DNA from: Hofstenia miamia
Taxonomy: Eukaryota > Xenacoelomorpha > Acoela > Hofsteniidae
Assembly: GCA_900660155.1 (NCBI GenBank)
Contig: CABFPE010000003.1
Coordinates: 3,882,512-3,946,511, forward strand
Direction of reading: 5' to 3'
Length of the DNA stretch: 64,000 nt
Shown: positions 49,727 to 62,589 of the stretch, piece after piece
How positions within the stretch are numbered: position 1 is the stretch's first letter
Layout of the letters: each line of letters starts with the position of its first letter
Translations under genes and position numbers: made by a program
The notes under the pieces: generated by a model
The model's input: the letters and a program-made list of their open reading frames with translations, nothing else
Databases searched by the model: none
Told to the model about the DNA's origin: nothing

Positions 49727-50439
49727 CAGAGTTGTAAGTGGGTCATTTTGGTTCAATATTGGGTCACATATGTTAAAATTATGATTGGAAAGGGTCGGGT
49801 CATCTTATATAAAAATTATGGGTCATACATATTTTAGCAGAAAAAAATAACTTTAGTAATTGAAATAATATTGAAAATTGTCATGCGAATGGGAGTTGTG
49901 ATAAACTAAATAATGCAAATTTATACTGGAGTGACATATGGCAATAAGCAGGACTTTGAACTAAATAATTGAATATGCATGGAGAACATTTATAAAGTCG
50001 CTGCAATAACAAGAAATGTGTTTGTTATTAGACCATCATCATCCGATAACGATTAGCATTTTGAAAATTTTGGCTTTTTTGTATTAGCCTAGGTAGAATA
50101 CTCAATATCATTAATTTTCATAATGTATTTCCCCTTCACAACAAAGGCTAAATTTTTCAATCCTATGCCGTCCAAGACCCAAGGCTAACCCAAGATCCAA
50201 GACCCCAACCTTGTTTCACCATCTCAAGAAATTCATAATAATTCGAATATATTGAGAAACAAATTTTTCTGAAAATTAATTTTTACACCTTTTTTGCAGG
50301 GCTTGGTCGAATTGAGCAAAAATTTGTAATTTTGAATAGGTCGGGTCCGGTTTGAAAATTAACAGTTTTCTACGGGTCGGGTCTGAATCTAAGCAATTCC
50401 ATGTTGGTCGGGGCTGATCGATGCCCGACTAAAACTCTG
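49727..50439. mobile_element. hAT miniature element with perfect 8-bp target duplication
   Basis: Left end CAGAGTTGTAAGTGGGTC, right end inverted CAGAGTTTTAGTCGGGC, flanked by identical ATCTACAT (49719-49726 and 50440-50447). 713 bp; the subterminal parts carry repeated GGGTCGGGTC motifs. There is no coding capacity. The ends are of the same CAGAGTT type as the element at 23186-23848, with a different interior. Confidence 0.85.
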
Positions 50440-50662
50440 ATCTACATATCATGAAACAGTAAAAGTTTGTTATTGATCACATGGGCTATAAGCCTTATAT
50501 TTACCTGAGCGTTCGGTATAAAGAGAATTTTAAAAAATAGCAAATCTTTTCAAATAGCTTAGGCACAGCAATACAGTTTAGTACAAATTTTCAGCATTAC
50601 ATTCACCAATCAGATTTCTCAATGTGACAAATTATATTATATGAATAATATGTGTGTAAAGT

Positions 50663-50846
50663 TTCTAATATCAAATCCTGCCCCGGTGCCTGGGAATCTC
50701 TGAATGCTCATGTCGAATGGGTTAACGGATCAAATATTAGTGAAGAGCTTTCAAATATATATACCACATTTATTGGCACAGTTTTGTTCTTCGTCTTAAT
50801 ACTGGTCACAATCCTTATAGCGTTCACCAATTTATGTATAACTTAA
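50663..50846 (+). CDS. Candidate exon: short extracellular stretch plus one membrane segment
   Basis: The plus-strand frame encodes SCPGAWESLNAHVEWVNGSN, a second N-glycosylation sequon NIS, and then a clear hydrophobic helix TTFIGTVLFFVLILVTILIA. Composition differs from the surrounding AT-rich noise. An AG acceptor could be used near 50662 and a GTATAA donor near 50833. It could be the N-terminus and first membrane segment of a receptor, or chance. No family was recognised and no matching downstream exon was found. Confidence 0.25.
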
Positions 50847-52110
50847 ATAATACTAATATCTCACAAAGTGAGCTACCAATCTACTGGTAAGCTTGTAGAT
50901 CTGAATGATTCCAAATAACAGTGGGTTACACAAAGAAGGAGATATTGTGTTGGGTCTCTAGCTTTGATTTTGATTGAGTAAATCACAATTTTTTTGATAA
51001 CATTTCACAAATATTAAAAACTAAGTTGGTGAGACGCATTTTCAGGATCGAGTTTTCAATATTTTGAAAATTTTGCTGAGGCTTTTTCGGAATTTGTTCA
51101 CTCAAATTTATCACAACTGAGATGTAATCCGCTAGGTACAAAATCCTTTGTACGCCCTTGCAATATAAGACAATATATAAAGGTAACTTAAAAAATGACC
51201 ACTCGAGTCAGGAAAAGCGGATTTTCAGGTGTAATTGGCTGTACAGAGTAATTATCATATGATAGTTTGAAAGTACTTACTCCTAATGTTTGTAAAAACT
51301 TAAAGAAAAAACTAAAATATGCAAAGATGTGTATTTTGTGGTGAACTTGTAAAATAAGTAAAATTCTACGTAAAAATACTTAACACACTTTTTTGGTTAG
51401 AAATGAGCATTTGGTCAAGTGAAACTCGCGTTTAGTCTAGCATTAGCATTGGAAGGTTAGGATTACACTTGCCTCAAGCTTAGACTCTTTAGTGTAGTCA
51501 TACATGAAAAAGAAGTTGTTTTGAAAAGGCAAAAATCCTCCCAGCCTGCAACCCACACTTCCTTTACATTTACGTACTCTTAGTCACATCATAAGAATAA
51601 ATAGACATGAAAAGAAACACAACAAAATCAAAATTCATTTTAGAACCTGGAAAAATTTGTTGAATACAAACTGCAAAAAGCTGATAATATACATTGTCTT
51701 GCATAATTCAAAGTTCAGTTATTTTGACTCCGCCGGAAAATAGACATGAATGTTTTTTGCCTGAGCCCACCCACCTGCAGGCGTTTCCGGCCTTGTATAT
51801 TACTAGCAGAAATATTTCAAACAAAGTAAATGTTTTTATAATAAAGGGCTTTTTATTACCATTAGTTCATTTAAGTGTGTATCACCAATGTGCTTTCTTT
51901 TGTAAGTGCATGCAGAATAAAATGCTTGTTAACAATATATTCTGAATCGATTTTATGTAAAGGAGCAATGACGCATTGAAATGAGCACTGGATCACAGCG
52001 TAATCCAGAACTCGCAAAAAATATTTTCGTCTAGCTCACTTTGCAGTAAATACTTCTTAAGTTCCGATTTCTCAACTTTCTGCCAAACTGTGATCTACAC
52101 TTATGATCTT
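50847..52110. other. AT-rich, no gene recognised
   Basis: Nothing supported; the frame at 51694 lacks any motif. Confidence 0.35.
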
Positions 52111-55100
52111 TCATTTAAAATGTATGTTACTTAGGGTATTAAGAAATAAGAAAATTTGAATAACCGATACATTGAGGCAGAGAGCTTGTTTCAATAATTT
52201 TTCAGCTTCACTAAACAGCTTCCTTGTTAATGGTTCAAGACTTTGAATTTTCGATCCGAGTTCAGCTATAGTGCAATTATTAGAAATATCTAGCTTCAAA
52301 TCACCAACAGTGGCTAAGTGTCGTTGAATTTTGGTCATATTGATGGATGGGGGTAAAATGACATCAGAAAAGTCAATGTCTTCTTCTTTTGCAGAAGACA
52401 ATAAGATTTCCTCCCTTTTTGCAGCTTGTTGTAATCCGGGTTGTGCAAATCGTCTTTTATCTCTGCACACAGAAAATCTATAACTTCAACATATTGACGT
52501 CGTAAATCTGCTGTAAATGGAATATCCTCATCTTGTTAATTGTTTTGACGGTATCTTATTGGAATTTCTGATTTTCTTTTAGTTGGAACTTTTAAGTTAA
52601 GAATTTCAGCCTAAACTTTAAGATCATCAAAGAGCTTTTCTAGGGCGGGTTAGGCTTGCTTAGCTTGAAGTACTTTGAGGAGTGATTTTGATCCCTCAAT
52701 TTCATTCATCGATGTAAAATTTACGTATTGCAGTGTTTTGCAAAATCTTCACAGGATGTAAAAAGTTCTGTGCAAATCGTTATGCCAAAGAAATTCTTCA
52801 ATGCCTGTGACTGCTTTGCAAGGCCACCCAAACGAAATTTGGTGTCTGCTCTTGTTGATTTATTTTCTGATATGTAAGTAAGAGTGTGCTGAATTTCCTG
52901 ATATCCGGCCAAAACTCTTCTAGATGCACTCGCGTTAGCGCACCATCGGGTTGGACATAAGCTTATTAATTTATGCACACGCTCATTTTTTTTCAACCAT
53001 GGACTCAAATATTCCTTTTGTTTTGATGATTCTTTGATAGAATTAGAAGTGTCCCTGATGAATTGAAGCGTATTAGAAATAAGAGGCACTTCTTTTGCAG
53101 CTTCCTGAAGGGCTAAATCAAGAGAATAATTAGCACAGTGTAGGTAAAGTCCAAAGGTGCCTTTTCGCGAAGACGCGCTTCAACTTCTTTTACCATAGCA
53201 GACATATTTGAAGCGCCATCAAAACAGAAACCTTGGATCATCTCCATTAGTAGATTCAAGCGGAGAAAGATGTCACAAATCGCATTATACAAGGTTTCGC
53301 CAGTTGAATCGTGACAATTGTAGAACCCGAGAAACATATCTTTAACAAAGAAATCGTATCGCAGAGTAATTGAGAAGTGTTCTTGGCCAGCAATGTTGGT
53401 TGTTCCTTCTACAGTGAGGCTGTAAAAGTCTTCATCTTGGCACAGTGGCGAATACATATAAATTTTTTAGAGGAGGCCCAATGTAAAATAAAATGCTAAG
53501 TGCATAATTGGGTACTAGAGAAGGCATAAGAATATTCAATTTTCAATTTTTAAAATTCAGCACTATGCACAGATTTCACCATCATCTACTGACTCCAAAA
53601 CAGAATTTTTGCAATTTTTCAATTTTTTTCAAATTGCAAATTACGCTTTAATAATAGCATGTTGTGTCTTTTAGGGGATTTTTCATTATATACTACAAAA
53701 TAGACAAAGGAATAATTATCAACGATTTATAAAATGTTATTTAAACAAAATAAAAACAACAATCAAATAAAGAACACGTAAATACAAATGAGTTTCAAAA
53801 AATGTGTATGTTAATTCCCAACATTAAGAGGTTTTGTTTTCCTCAGGATTATGTTAGGGAACGTTCAATTCCTCAGTTAGTTCCACAATGCTAACATCAA
53901 GACGATTTTGAACTTGATTTAAAATCACAGTATCTTCAGAACTAAAAACGAATGTTCTCTTTTTAAAATTCCGGAAGAAAGACAATTATTCTTCTTGTTT
54001 CATTCCCAGGTAAATGCTCTAGCAAGGAAATTCTGATCAAATAAATATTCGGTCAGGGTTATGTATCTTGGAACAGAATTAAAATAAATCAGTTTCAAAT
54101 AAGAACTGTCAGTGTCACTTGAGGTAGTGGCTGGCTCCATCTAAGTGGTGATCAACTTCAAGCTTTGAAATTGCATGGTGTTGTCCAGTTCCACGAATGC
54201 GGAGGATCATGTTTTGTAACAAGGACAAGCTAAGTTGACATCTTATCCAGTTGTAGGTTATGGAATAGTCGGTATGCTTTTGTCAGCGATTAAACCACAA
54301 AGTTGTTTTAGAAACTTTTCAGTGAGCTGTGATGCTCCACCAGATGCACTGAACACCAGTGGTGTAAATGAGGCGAGATTAAGAAAATTGCAAAACTTTT
54401 ACCTAATGGTATGAATGTGTGCTTAGTCTCAATTTCAATCAATGTTGCTAAATATGTTGATAAAATAAAAGAAAATCATCCAATTCACAAATGTAAAGCT
54501 AAAATCTATAAATTCTAAAAATAAAAAAATTTGTTTTCGATCTTTGAAGTAGGTGCATGGTGTTGAATTTGAGTACAAAAAATTTTACCAAACCTATTGA
54601 TTATCAAATGGGGTAAGTAGGAACAGTGTTGAGAAATAGAAATTGTAGACAAGGAGAAAATGTTATTTAATTATTACTCATGCTATGGTTAATATAGTAC
54701 ATTGTTATTTTGTCTATAAATTAATCACTATAAGTTTATGTGCCACTGGGTAGCCTTGGCTATGAAAATCTAATTTCACTATTTTTAAATGCAAAATAAT
54801 TTAAAATTTTATGCTTAAATTAAAATACCTCACAGAAATCATATGTGTTCCTATTCATCCGCATCCAAAAGGGTGAAGTGAAATACTTTTAAAGTATAAA
54901 ACAATTCCTGAAAACTAAATATTCTCATATGTTTATTGAGATGAAATTTCAGGATCCATAGGACCGATTTTAGTGTAAAATGAAATACATTTTACATTTT
55001 CCAGATCTTTGTAAAAAACTTAAAAAATTGTTCTTATTCAATCCATTTGACGTTATTAAGGAATTTTCTTTGTAATTGTTTTTGTACAATTTTAATGAAT

Positions 55101-55748
55101 TTTTCTTATTTTATAGGGGAGCCGGGCCCACTCGGCCCCTCCTCTGTATCTACCCATTATTCTCCGCTGAATAGAATGAGCAAACATTTCCAATATTTCA
55201 TTCTGAATTTTGTCAGAAATCCATTGTCTCTCCTCTTAAGCCACAATGTATCTCTAGAACATTCACACTTCTTTTAACAGTTGATAAAAGTTTCTATCTT
55301 GATGGTATTCGCCGCGAAGTGGTAAGCCTTGCTTTGCCAGGTAACTAATCGAAGAAAAGATAAGCCAAAGCGATTTTTGTATTTTGCCTTAGGATGTCTT
55401 TAGAATTTGCTGAGGCACATATAATGCAAAACACGGAGTCACCATCAACACCATAATGAAGCCATTTCCAAGTTTCAAACCACTTGTATTTACACCTTTT
55501 TTTTGCTTCCCCAATTTATGTGGTTGGAAATCAGCACTAGGTTGAAACGCAGAAGCTGGTAATGGATTGATTTTTGGCTCCCCGAACGTTGAAGATGTGC
55601 TATCTGGTGTTGATATAGGCATCGCGGAGGGAGTAGCTGACAGTGGCTTGATTTTTGGATCTCCGGAAGTTGAAGATGTGCTGTTGAAAAAAGCACTTAG
55701 GGTAGGCTGACTCTTGTTTTTCTTCATCTTCTTGGCTGGATTATCCAT
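52111..55748 (-). pseudogene. ZMYM1-like hAT transposase gene, broken and interrupted
   Basis: Minus-strand blocks appear in family order. At 55748: a low-complexity N-terminus, then LGKQKKGVNTSGLKLGNGF (TTF-type zinc-finger region), then ISYLAKQGLPLRGE and a QNEILEMFAHSI block. After an insert, from 53442: FYSLTVEGTTNIAGQEHFSI with FLGFYNCHDSTGE and GFCFDGASNMSA (first catalytic region of the DUF4371/hAT core), then LISLCPTRWCANASASRRVL (TRW block), and finally LTRKLFSEAEKLLKQAL near the dimerisation domain. Frameshifts and stops separate the blocks. Such genes encode nuclear cut-and-paste transposases. The terminal repeats were not located. Confidence 0.7.
53443..55169. mobile_element. hAT-type insert within the ZMYM1-like gene
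   Basis: Left end CAGTGGCGAATACATATAAA followed by AGAGGAGGCCCAA; right end inverted CAGCGGAGAAT, later AGAGGAGGGGCCGAG. These are hAT-like inverted ends of the CAGTGGCG type also seen at 34877. The 1.73-kb insert separates the AHSI and FYSL blocks, which adjoin in relatives. The flanks do not show an 8-bp duplication, so part of the host sequence may have been lost. Coding-like pieces inside (SASGGASQLTEKFLKQLCGL on the minus strand near 54310) are unassigned. Confidence 0.5.
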
Positions 55749-56277
55749 TTATTCAATCTAAAATTTAAAAAAAACAATTAAATTTTGAATCTTAAATGTA
55801 ATGATGACTTGTTTGTAATTATATTATAACCATTAATGTGCTATTAGTTAGTGGTAACTTCGCTCAATTCATTACTTTGTAACATCAGTAATATTAAATA
55901 AATCTCTAGGTATCTTAATTTGTCCAATTTGCAGATTTTATTCACATTTAGTTTATCAATTTCTACAGTATTTTGTCAATATCACGAAGTGCAACCGAGA
56001 ACTGCGAAACGGCCGCACGGTATACTGTGCATTAAAGGTCAAGACTTAATTTCAGAATTTACTATTTTGAAAGTATAATATCTCTAATAATAAATTATTT
56101 ACTTTTAAAAATTTGTCAAATACTATAGCTTAAACAACAACAATTTAGTGAATAATAATTTTGTTTTGGCCTATTTATATTATAATATAATAACAAACAA
56201 ACCAATAGGAGAACTGACACAAATTTTCTTGTCAAATTTGCACTTCGCCTTCTTTCATATATTTGTAAAGAGTGAGC
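55749..56277. other. AT-rich, no gene recognised
   Basis: Nothing found except the start of a 7-bp (ATTGAGC)n repeat at about 56274-56301. Confidence 0.4.
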
Positions 56278-57720
56278 ATTGAGCATTGAGCATTGAGCAA
56301 TGCTCTTTTCGTGAGGCGATTAATTTATATTTTTTATATTGTTATGTATGTAGGGTAGGTCAATTCGTATTTTTAATGTCAATCAGTAGATAGTCCTAAA
56401 TAAAAGAACTTAATATGTAAGTGATACAATTACTATAAAGCCCCTGCATCAGATATGTATAGTAATAGAAGCATAGATATAGGTATAAAAATAAGTACAC
56501 TTTGTAATATGTGCATTGTACAATTCTCATTTTATTTAAGTTATTCTGTTAGAGTTCAAGAAATAAATTTCTTAACTTAAATTTTATAGGGTGGGGGGGC
56601 GCAAAACATATATCTTGCCCTGAAGGATTATTGTTGGGACGCGGAGTAACATATGAAAAGCGCTAAGTCCATAATAGAGAATTCAGAGAAAAACACTAAT
56701 TTGTGATGGATATAGCGCTGTTTGAAAAGAAAGTAATACTTTGTGCATACAGCAAAGTGGGATATAACTTCTTTTGGAATAAAATGAATGTGTGTTATGA
56801 GAGCCCTACTTAAACTCTATACTTTGGTACAAATATCTGGATTTGTCAAAAAATGGACTTAACGCCTTTTGGAATTCAGCTCTTTATTTACCTTGCAACG
56901 AAGGATTATTGTTGGAGAGGGGCAGCTGCCCCTACTTCTCGCGTCCTTATTGCTTAATATATAATTTGGCGCTTAACACACCTTACATATTATTGCAATG
57001 TGCAAAAACAACTATTCACGCATAAACTGTTTTTGTCATCCATAAATTATTTTCGCCAAAGCTATTTCTACAGAGTAATTTGCTTTGCTAAAGTTTCTTT
57101 CCAAATTCGTCTAAAAGTATTACTATTTGTTAAAATACTTTCGTAATATATATATATATACATATCTTGATTCTGAATTGAATTTCTTAGTTCTTCAGAC
57201 TGATCCCAAAGCAGCCTGATATTTTCGTGGGAAATCAATAACTTAAAATTGCTTATATTAGCTACAATTACTAAAATACATTTGCAAAAGTTATCTCTGC
57301 AAGCAATAACGTACCAAAATGAATAAATATGTTTATTCATCGTACAATTTGTTTAGCTTTTAGTCATCCAAAGTATCATTTTTTCATCATTAAAATATAC
57401 AGTAAACAAAATTTCAACCGAACTCCTGCATATATTTTAGCAGGTGAAGGACTCATTGAAAAGCCTAAATCTGCCAATGTAGTTTTGAACACATGTCTGA
57501 TAGCGCATGCATCCAATGATATTCTCTTGTAAATTAAGAATAGTTTATCCGGAAATAAGAAAATTTGTGTGACATGCCGATTTAAAAAAATTTATTAATT
57601 CATATGTCAGTTTTAATATCGTTCATATTCACTCAAATATGTTGACTTGGAAATGTATGACTTTGCATTGAGCACTCAATTTATAGGCCTGCCACTTTTC
57701 AAAAACTAGTTTAAATATAC
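56278..57720. repeat. 1443-bp segment, first copy
   Basis: By eye identical throughout to 57722-59164. No gene was recognised; the small frames at 56843, 57068 and 57329 have no motif and repeat in the second copy. The segment begins in an (ATTGAGC)n tract and ends at TTTAAATATAC. Confidence 0.9.
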
Positions 57721-57721
57721 N
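57721..57721. other. Single N between two identical segments
   Basis: A one-base unknown joins the two identical 1443-bp copies exactly end to start, the pattern left when a scaffolder joins contigs whose overlap was not merged. Confidence 0.8.
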
Positions 57722-59164
57722 ATTGAGCATTGAGCATTGAGCAATGCTCTTTTCGTGAGGCGATTAATTTATATTTTTTATATTGTTATGTATGTAGGGT
57801 AGGTCAATTCGTATTTTTAATGTCAATCAGTAGATAGTCCTAAATAAAAGAACTTAATATGTAAGTGATACAATTACTATAAAGCCCCTGCATCAGATAT
57901 GTATAGTAATAGAAGCATAGATATAGGTATAAAAATAAGTACACTTTGTAATATGTGCATTGTACAATTCTCATTTTATTTAAGTTATTCTGTTAGAGTT
58001 CAAGAAATAAATTTCTTAACTTAAATTTTATAGGGTGGGGGGGCGCAAAACATATATCTTGCCCTGAAGGATTATTGTTGGGACGCGGAGTAACATATGA
58101 AAAGCGCTAAGTCCATAATAGAGAATTCAGAGAAAAACACTAATTTGTGATGGATATAGCGCTGTTTGAAAAGAAAGTAATACTTTGTGCATACAGCAAA
58201 GTGGGATATAACTTCTTTTGGAATAAAATGAATGTGTGTTATGAGAGCCCTACTTAAACTCTATACTTTGGTACAAATATCTGGATTTGTCAAAAAATGG
58301 ACTTAACGCCTTTTGGAATTCAGCTCTTTATTTACCTTGCAACGAAGGATTATTGTTGGAGAGGGGCAGCTGCCCCTACTTCTCGCGTCCTTATTGCTTA
58401 ATATATAATTTGGCGCTTAACACACCTTACATATTATTGCAATGTGCAAAAACAACTATTCACGCATAAACTGTTTTTGTCATCCATAAATTATTTTCGC
58501 CAAAGCTATTTCTACAGAGTAATTTGCTTTGCTAAAGTTTCTTTCCAAATTCGTCTAAAAGTATTACTATTTGTTAAAATACTTTCGTAATATATATATA
58601 TATACATATCTTGATTCTGAATTGAATTTCTTAGTTCTTCAGACTGATCCCAAAGCAGCCTGATATTTTCGTGGGAAATCAATAACTTAAAATTGCTTAT
58701 ATTAGCTACAATTACTAAAATACATTTGCAAAAGTTATCTCTGCAAGCAATAACGTACCAAAATGAATAAATATGTTTATTCATCGTACAATTTGTTTAG
58801 CTTTTAGTCATCCAAAGTATCATTTTTTCATCATTAAAATATACAGTAAACAAAATTTCAACCGAACTCCTGCATATATTTTAGCAGGTGAAGGACTCAT
58901 TGAAAAGCCTAAATCTGCCAATGTAGTTTTGAACACATGTCTGATAGCGCATGCATCCAATGATATTCTCTTGTAAATTAAGAATAGTTTATCCGGAAAT
59001 AAGAAAATTTGTGTGACATGCCGATTTAAAAAAATTTATTAATTCATATGTCAGTTTTAATATCGTTCATATTCACTCAAATATGTTGACTTGGAAATGT
59101 ATGACTTTGCATTGAGCACTCAATTTATAGGCCTGCCACTTTTCAAAAACTAGTTTAAATATAC
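57722..59164. repeat. 1443-bp segment, second copy
   Basis: Same sequence as the first copy, offset 1444. It continues into unique sequence and a (TA)n tract at 59180-59212. Confidence 0.9.
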
Positions 59165-59176
59165 AAAAATGTACAA

Positions 59177-59216
<40 letters not shown>

Positions 59217-59699
59217 TATTAATTATGTAGAAATGGACACAGTATATAATGTATTTTTATTTTTTAGTTTGATTTAGTGAATCAATTAACAAAAAGTATT
59301 ATAAATGGCTAAAAGCTAATAAGTTCACTTTATAAGTTTTTAAGGCTTAGCTGACTTCTTTACATTACTAATTTATACAAATTTGAACATGCTGGTCACA
59401 AACATGAATTTATTTTGCTGTATCACCTTCAAGTTTTTTGAAAAAAGGTGAAATAAAATTGATCTGGAATTGTCAAATCTAAGCTTCAAAGTTTAATTTC
59501 AATCCTTAGTTTTGAAGACAAAGTTAAAAATTTTGATTTTTCACAAAAAATTCCATTACCATTGAGCCATTACATACTATATTTAGATAGATTTTGACAG
59601 AATTAACCGAATTACGTTATAACTGTGTGCATGAATAGAAATAGATGTACAGTATTATTCACTAGAAAGTCAGAAATTTTGGTTAGGGATTGTCATTTG
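59165..59699. other. AT-rich, no gene recognised
   Basis: (TA)n at 59180-59212; otherwise nothing seen. Confidence 0.4.
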
Positions 59700-60440
59700 T
59701 GTGCATTTGAGTCATCTTGCGTCAGCATCAATACAAGTTCTGCCAGCATGGCTGGCAACTCATAGCATTGTAGCTCCGCACCAAGACTTCAATCAATTGA
59801 TGGTAATTTTGTGTTCTGTGTCTCACCAGAAAGCCATTGCAGACATCTTTGAGGAAATCCATGCTGCCAGCTCCACTGGATTCATCAGATGAGCAAATTG
59901 CGGATCTTACAATGACTGCTAAGTTTCAGGCGCAATAATCTTTTATCTTTACATCACTCACTGCTGAGAGCATTTTCTTTAGATATTGAAAAGCTGTTTC
60001 CATTCTATTCATACTCTTAACAAATTGTTTTATGAGTCTCAACTTGTTGTGCATGCTGCACATTGCTGACACCAAGATATCTTCACCACAAAGTCACTAA
60101 TCCATAGTTGATAGCAACTTTCCCATAGGCACAGGAAACAACGCCATTTGGTGTAACCAGCCAGTAGTCCAGTTAAAATATCAATTACTTTAAGGTTCCC
60201 ACAAATAGTCAATTTTAGTTGACGATATTTGATACGATTCAGAATGAATTTCAGATTATTGTAAGTCCCATGGGGGTGTTACTGAATTTTCAACGGAAAC
60301 TGACGGATACTTGTTCCCATTATGAAGCAGAACTGTTTCAGTGCAAACAACTCTGCTTCATGGCGAGTGTAAGATCACACACCAAATCATTAAGCTCTGC
60401 TTCATAGATCAGGTGCATTGCAATAACATCCTTCATTACC
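59700..60440 (-). pseudogene. Remnant of an uncharacterised multicopy gene family (EAELNDLVCDL type)
   Basis: The minus strand carries, in order, EAELNDLVCDLTLAMKQS, a GTLK-like patch followed by a CxxCxW-like patch, MCSMHNKLRLIKQFVKSMNR, METAFQYLKKMLSAVSDVK and IKDY. I recognise this order from large, uncharacterised, repeated proteins in many invertebrate genomes that contain an ELNDLVRDL motif, a GDLK...CFLCxWDSR region and an LHIKLGLMKNFVK motif. Function is unknown; a mobile origin is suspected from its copy number. This copy has several frameshifts and stops. Confidence 0.45.
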
Positions 60441-61347
60441 TCAAAATGAAGAGTAAAAAATCCATATTTCTGCACACAATTCAGATCTAGTAGAGACAAC
60501 AATGGGTCAATATCAATATACCATGATACAACAACTTATTACATCTGGTTTTAATTTTAGCACAAGCAAATATAATTCAAAAAATATATCATTTTTGTTT
60601 GAATTCATAAATTCACAATTGAAAATTTCTAAGACCTCTAATGGTGATGAACAAAAATAGACTTTAGATTTATAATCAGCATATTTGAAATAGTAAGAGA
60701 CAACTACTCATATGCAGTGTTTCAATTTTAACATTAATGTAAAAATACAAAATTCTGTGGTTTTTGTTTGATTTTCAAATGCAAAAGTTGAAATATTAAA
60801 AACTCCAAGAGTGATGGACACAAACGAAGTTCAGATTTAGAATCAGCATGCTTGAATTAACAAAACACAAGTAATCCACAGCCAAAATAAATTTGTTTGA
60901 TGGTAATCAATACGGGTTAATAGGTTATCCCTTATAAATGTTTGATAATAAAAAGATGTAATTTTATTCAAGCCGAAAGCATTTGATTCCCATGGTTTTC
61001 TTTCTAGTTGGCTTTGGTAGGTAACGAAATATTTTGAGCATTGCTTAAGTGCACGTGAAATTGTCCTTTATGCAATAATAAAAAGTTTGCGCAAAGCTGA
61101 TAATAAACCTTTAATGTGCATTAGTTTTACTTTTAAGTCTTTCAATTATTATATTCTCCATTGTACTCCTGTTTTTGTTATTACTAAACTTGGGGAGGTT
61201 GAAGTTAGGGGTAAGTTCAGGGTTAGGGTTTTCCCGTTAAACACATGATTCTAAAGATTTCATGAAGATAAGTAAATGAATTTACAATTTAACAAATTCA
61301 CTGAAATTTTATGGAATCCAAGAATTTCCAATTTCATAATCTTACTA

Positions 61348-61388
<41 letters not shown>

Positions 61389-62589
61389 TATATACTATGC
61401 AACATGCTTTTTGTTACAGAGATTCTGTGTGGTGGAAGGGATGCATTTCATCGTTGCAACATCGAAACTAAACTTAATTTTTACGACTCACGTCTAGGTT
61501 TTTATAAAATTGATTTTTTGCATAAAACCCTACTTCCCACATTTTCAGCAGTAGTACGCATCTTTTGCTGGTGCTTCTGAATACTTTGAAATCCAAGCTC
61601 CTGCCAAAAATTTCATAAAAACTTGTCCAGGGAATATACATCGCAAACTAACGTGATAATTGTTTAATTAACTGAAGTCAGTTGTCTGAAAGCTTAGTTT
61701 CTACGTCTGATATCCTCCTATAACTATGTTATCAAAATATCTTGATTACGTGCACATAGAGGTATTGAATGCATTTTTTTCTTCCTAATGCAAGACACAG
61801 TCAGACAATAAAAGTTTTGTCATGTTATGCTATCAATTGTATTTCCAGCATGTCTTACAAATGACAAAATAACAGCATAATTTCCCAATGACGAACCATT
61901 AACAGAATAATGTCTATAGATAGACACACGCAAGACTCTGTGTCATTGCATTTCCAAGAACTGCGCTTTACCGTTTAGTTTCAAAAAGTTAGTGTTATTC
62001 GTGTGAAAAATTCACATTGATTTTCTTTAGATGCAATGTTAAATATCATTTTCAGTAAGCCTTGAATTTGAAATTTTGTATTTTTCTATAATAATTAATT
62101 ATAAAATAATTTTACAATTTTTTAGCAATTTTATGACGGCATTTTGTATTAATAGACAAGAAAAGAATGAAAATGCAAATTTTGCATACAACTTGCTGCT
62201 TCAAATGGCTAATATTAGTGAAAAAATCGCATAAAGTTTATAAAATATAAAATATTTTTCACCAGGAAAATGAAAAGATCCATGCAATTTTTATGTAAAT
62301 ATGTACATGTATTGCAGCTCTTGAGGTTCACTGGGAGAAAGGACTCTCAAAATGTCTCCTCTGAATTGACTTAAACTGCATTTTGTGACCATCAACTGTT
62401 ACTAAGTATTAAAAGGAATATTGGAGCGCTTCATTCGAGATGTACCACGTCCAGATATTGATCAATTCAGAATATATTTCAAAAGGTAATTTCCAAACAT
62501 AAAATGAAACTCTTTAGGTTGTAACTCAAGATCCTAAGGAAAAAGTTTTATATACATCTAATACCTACTGACGGTTGCTCACCATGACA
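60441..62589. other. AT-rich, no gene recognised
   Basis: A (TA)n tract at 61351-61391; nothing else supported. Confidence 0.4.

Noticed and set aside
56843-58976. Pairs of identical small frames at 1444-base spacing
   Set aside because: They repeat only because the segment is duplicated; none has a recognisable product, and the duplication is probably an assembly artefact.
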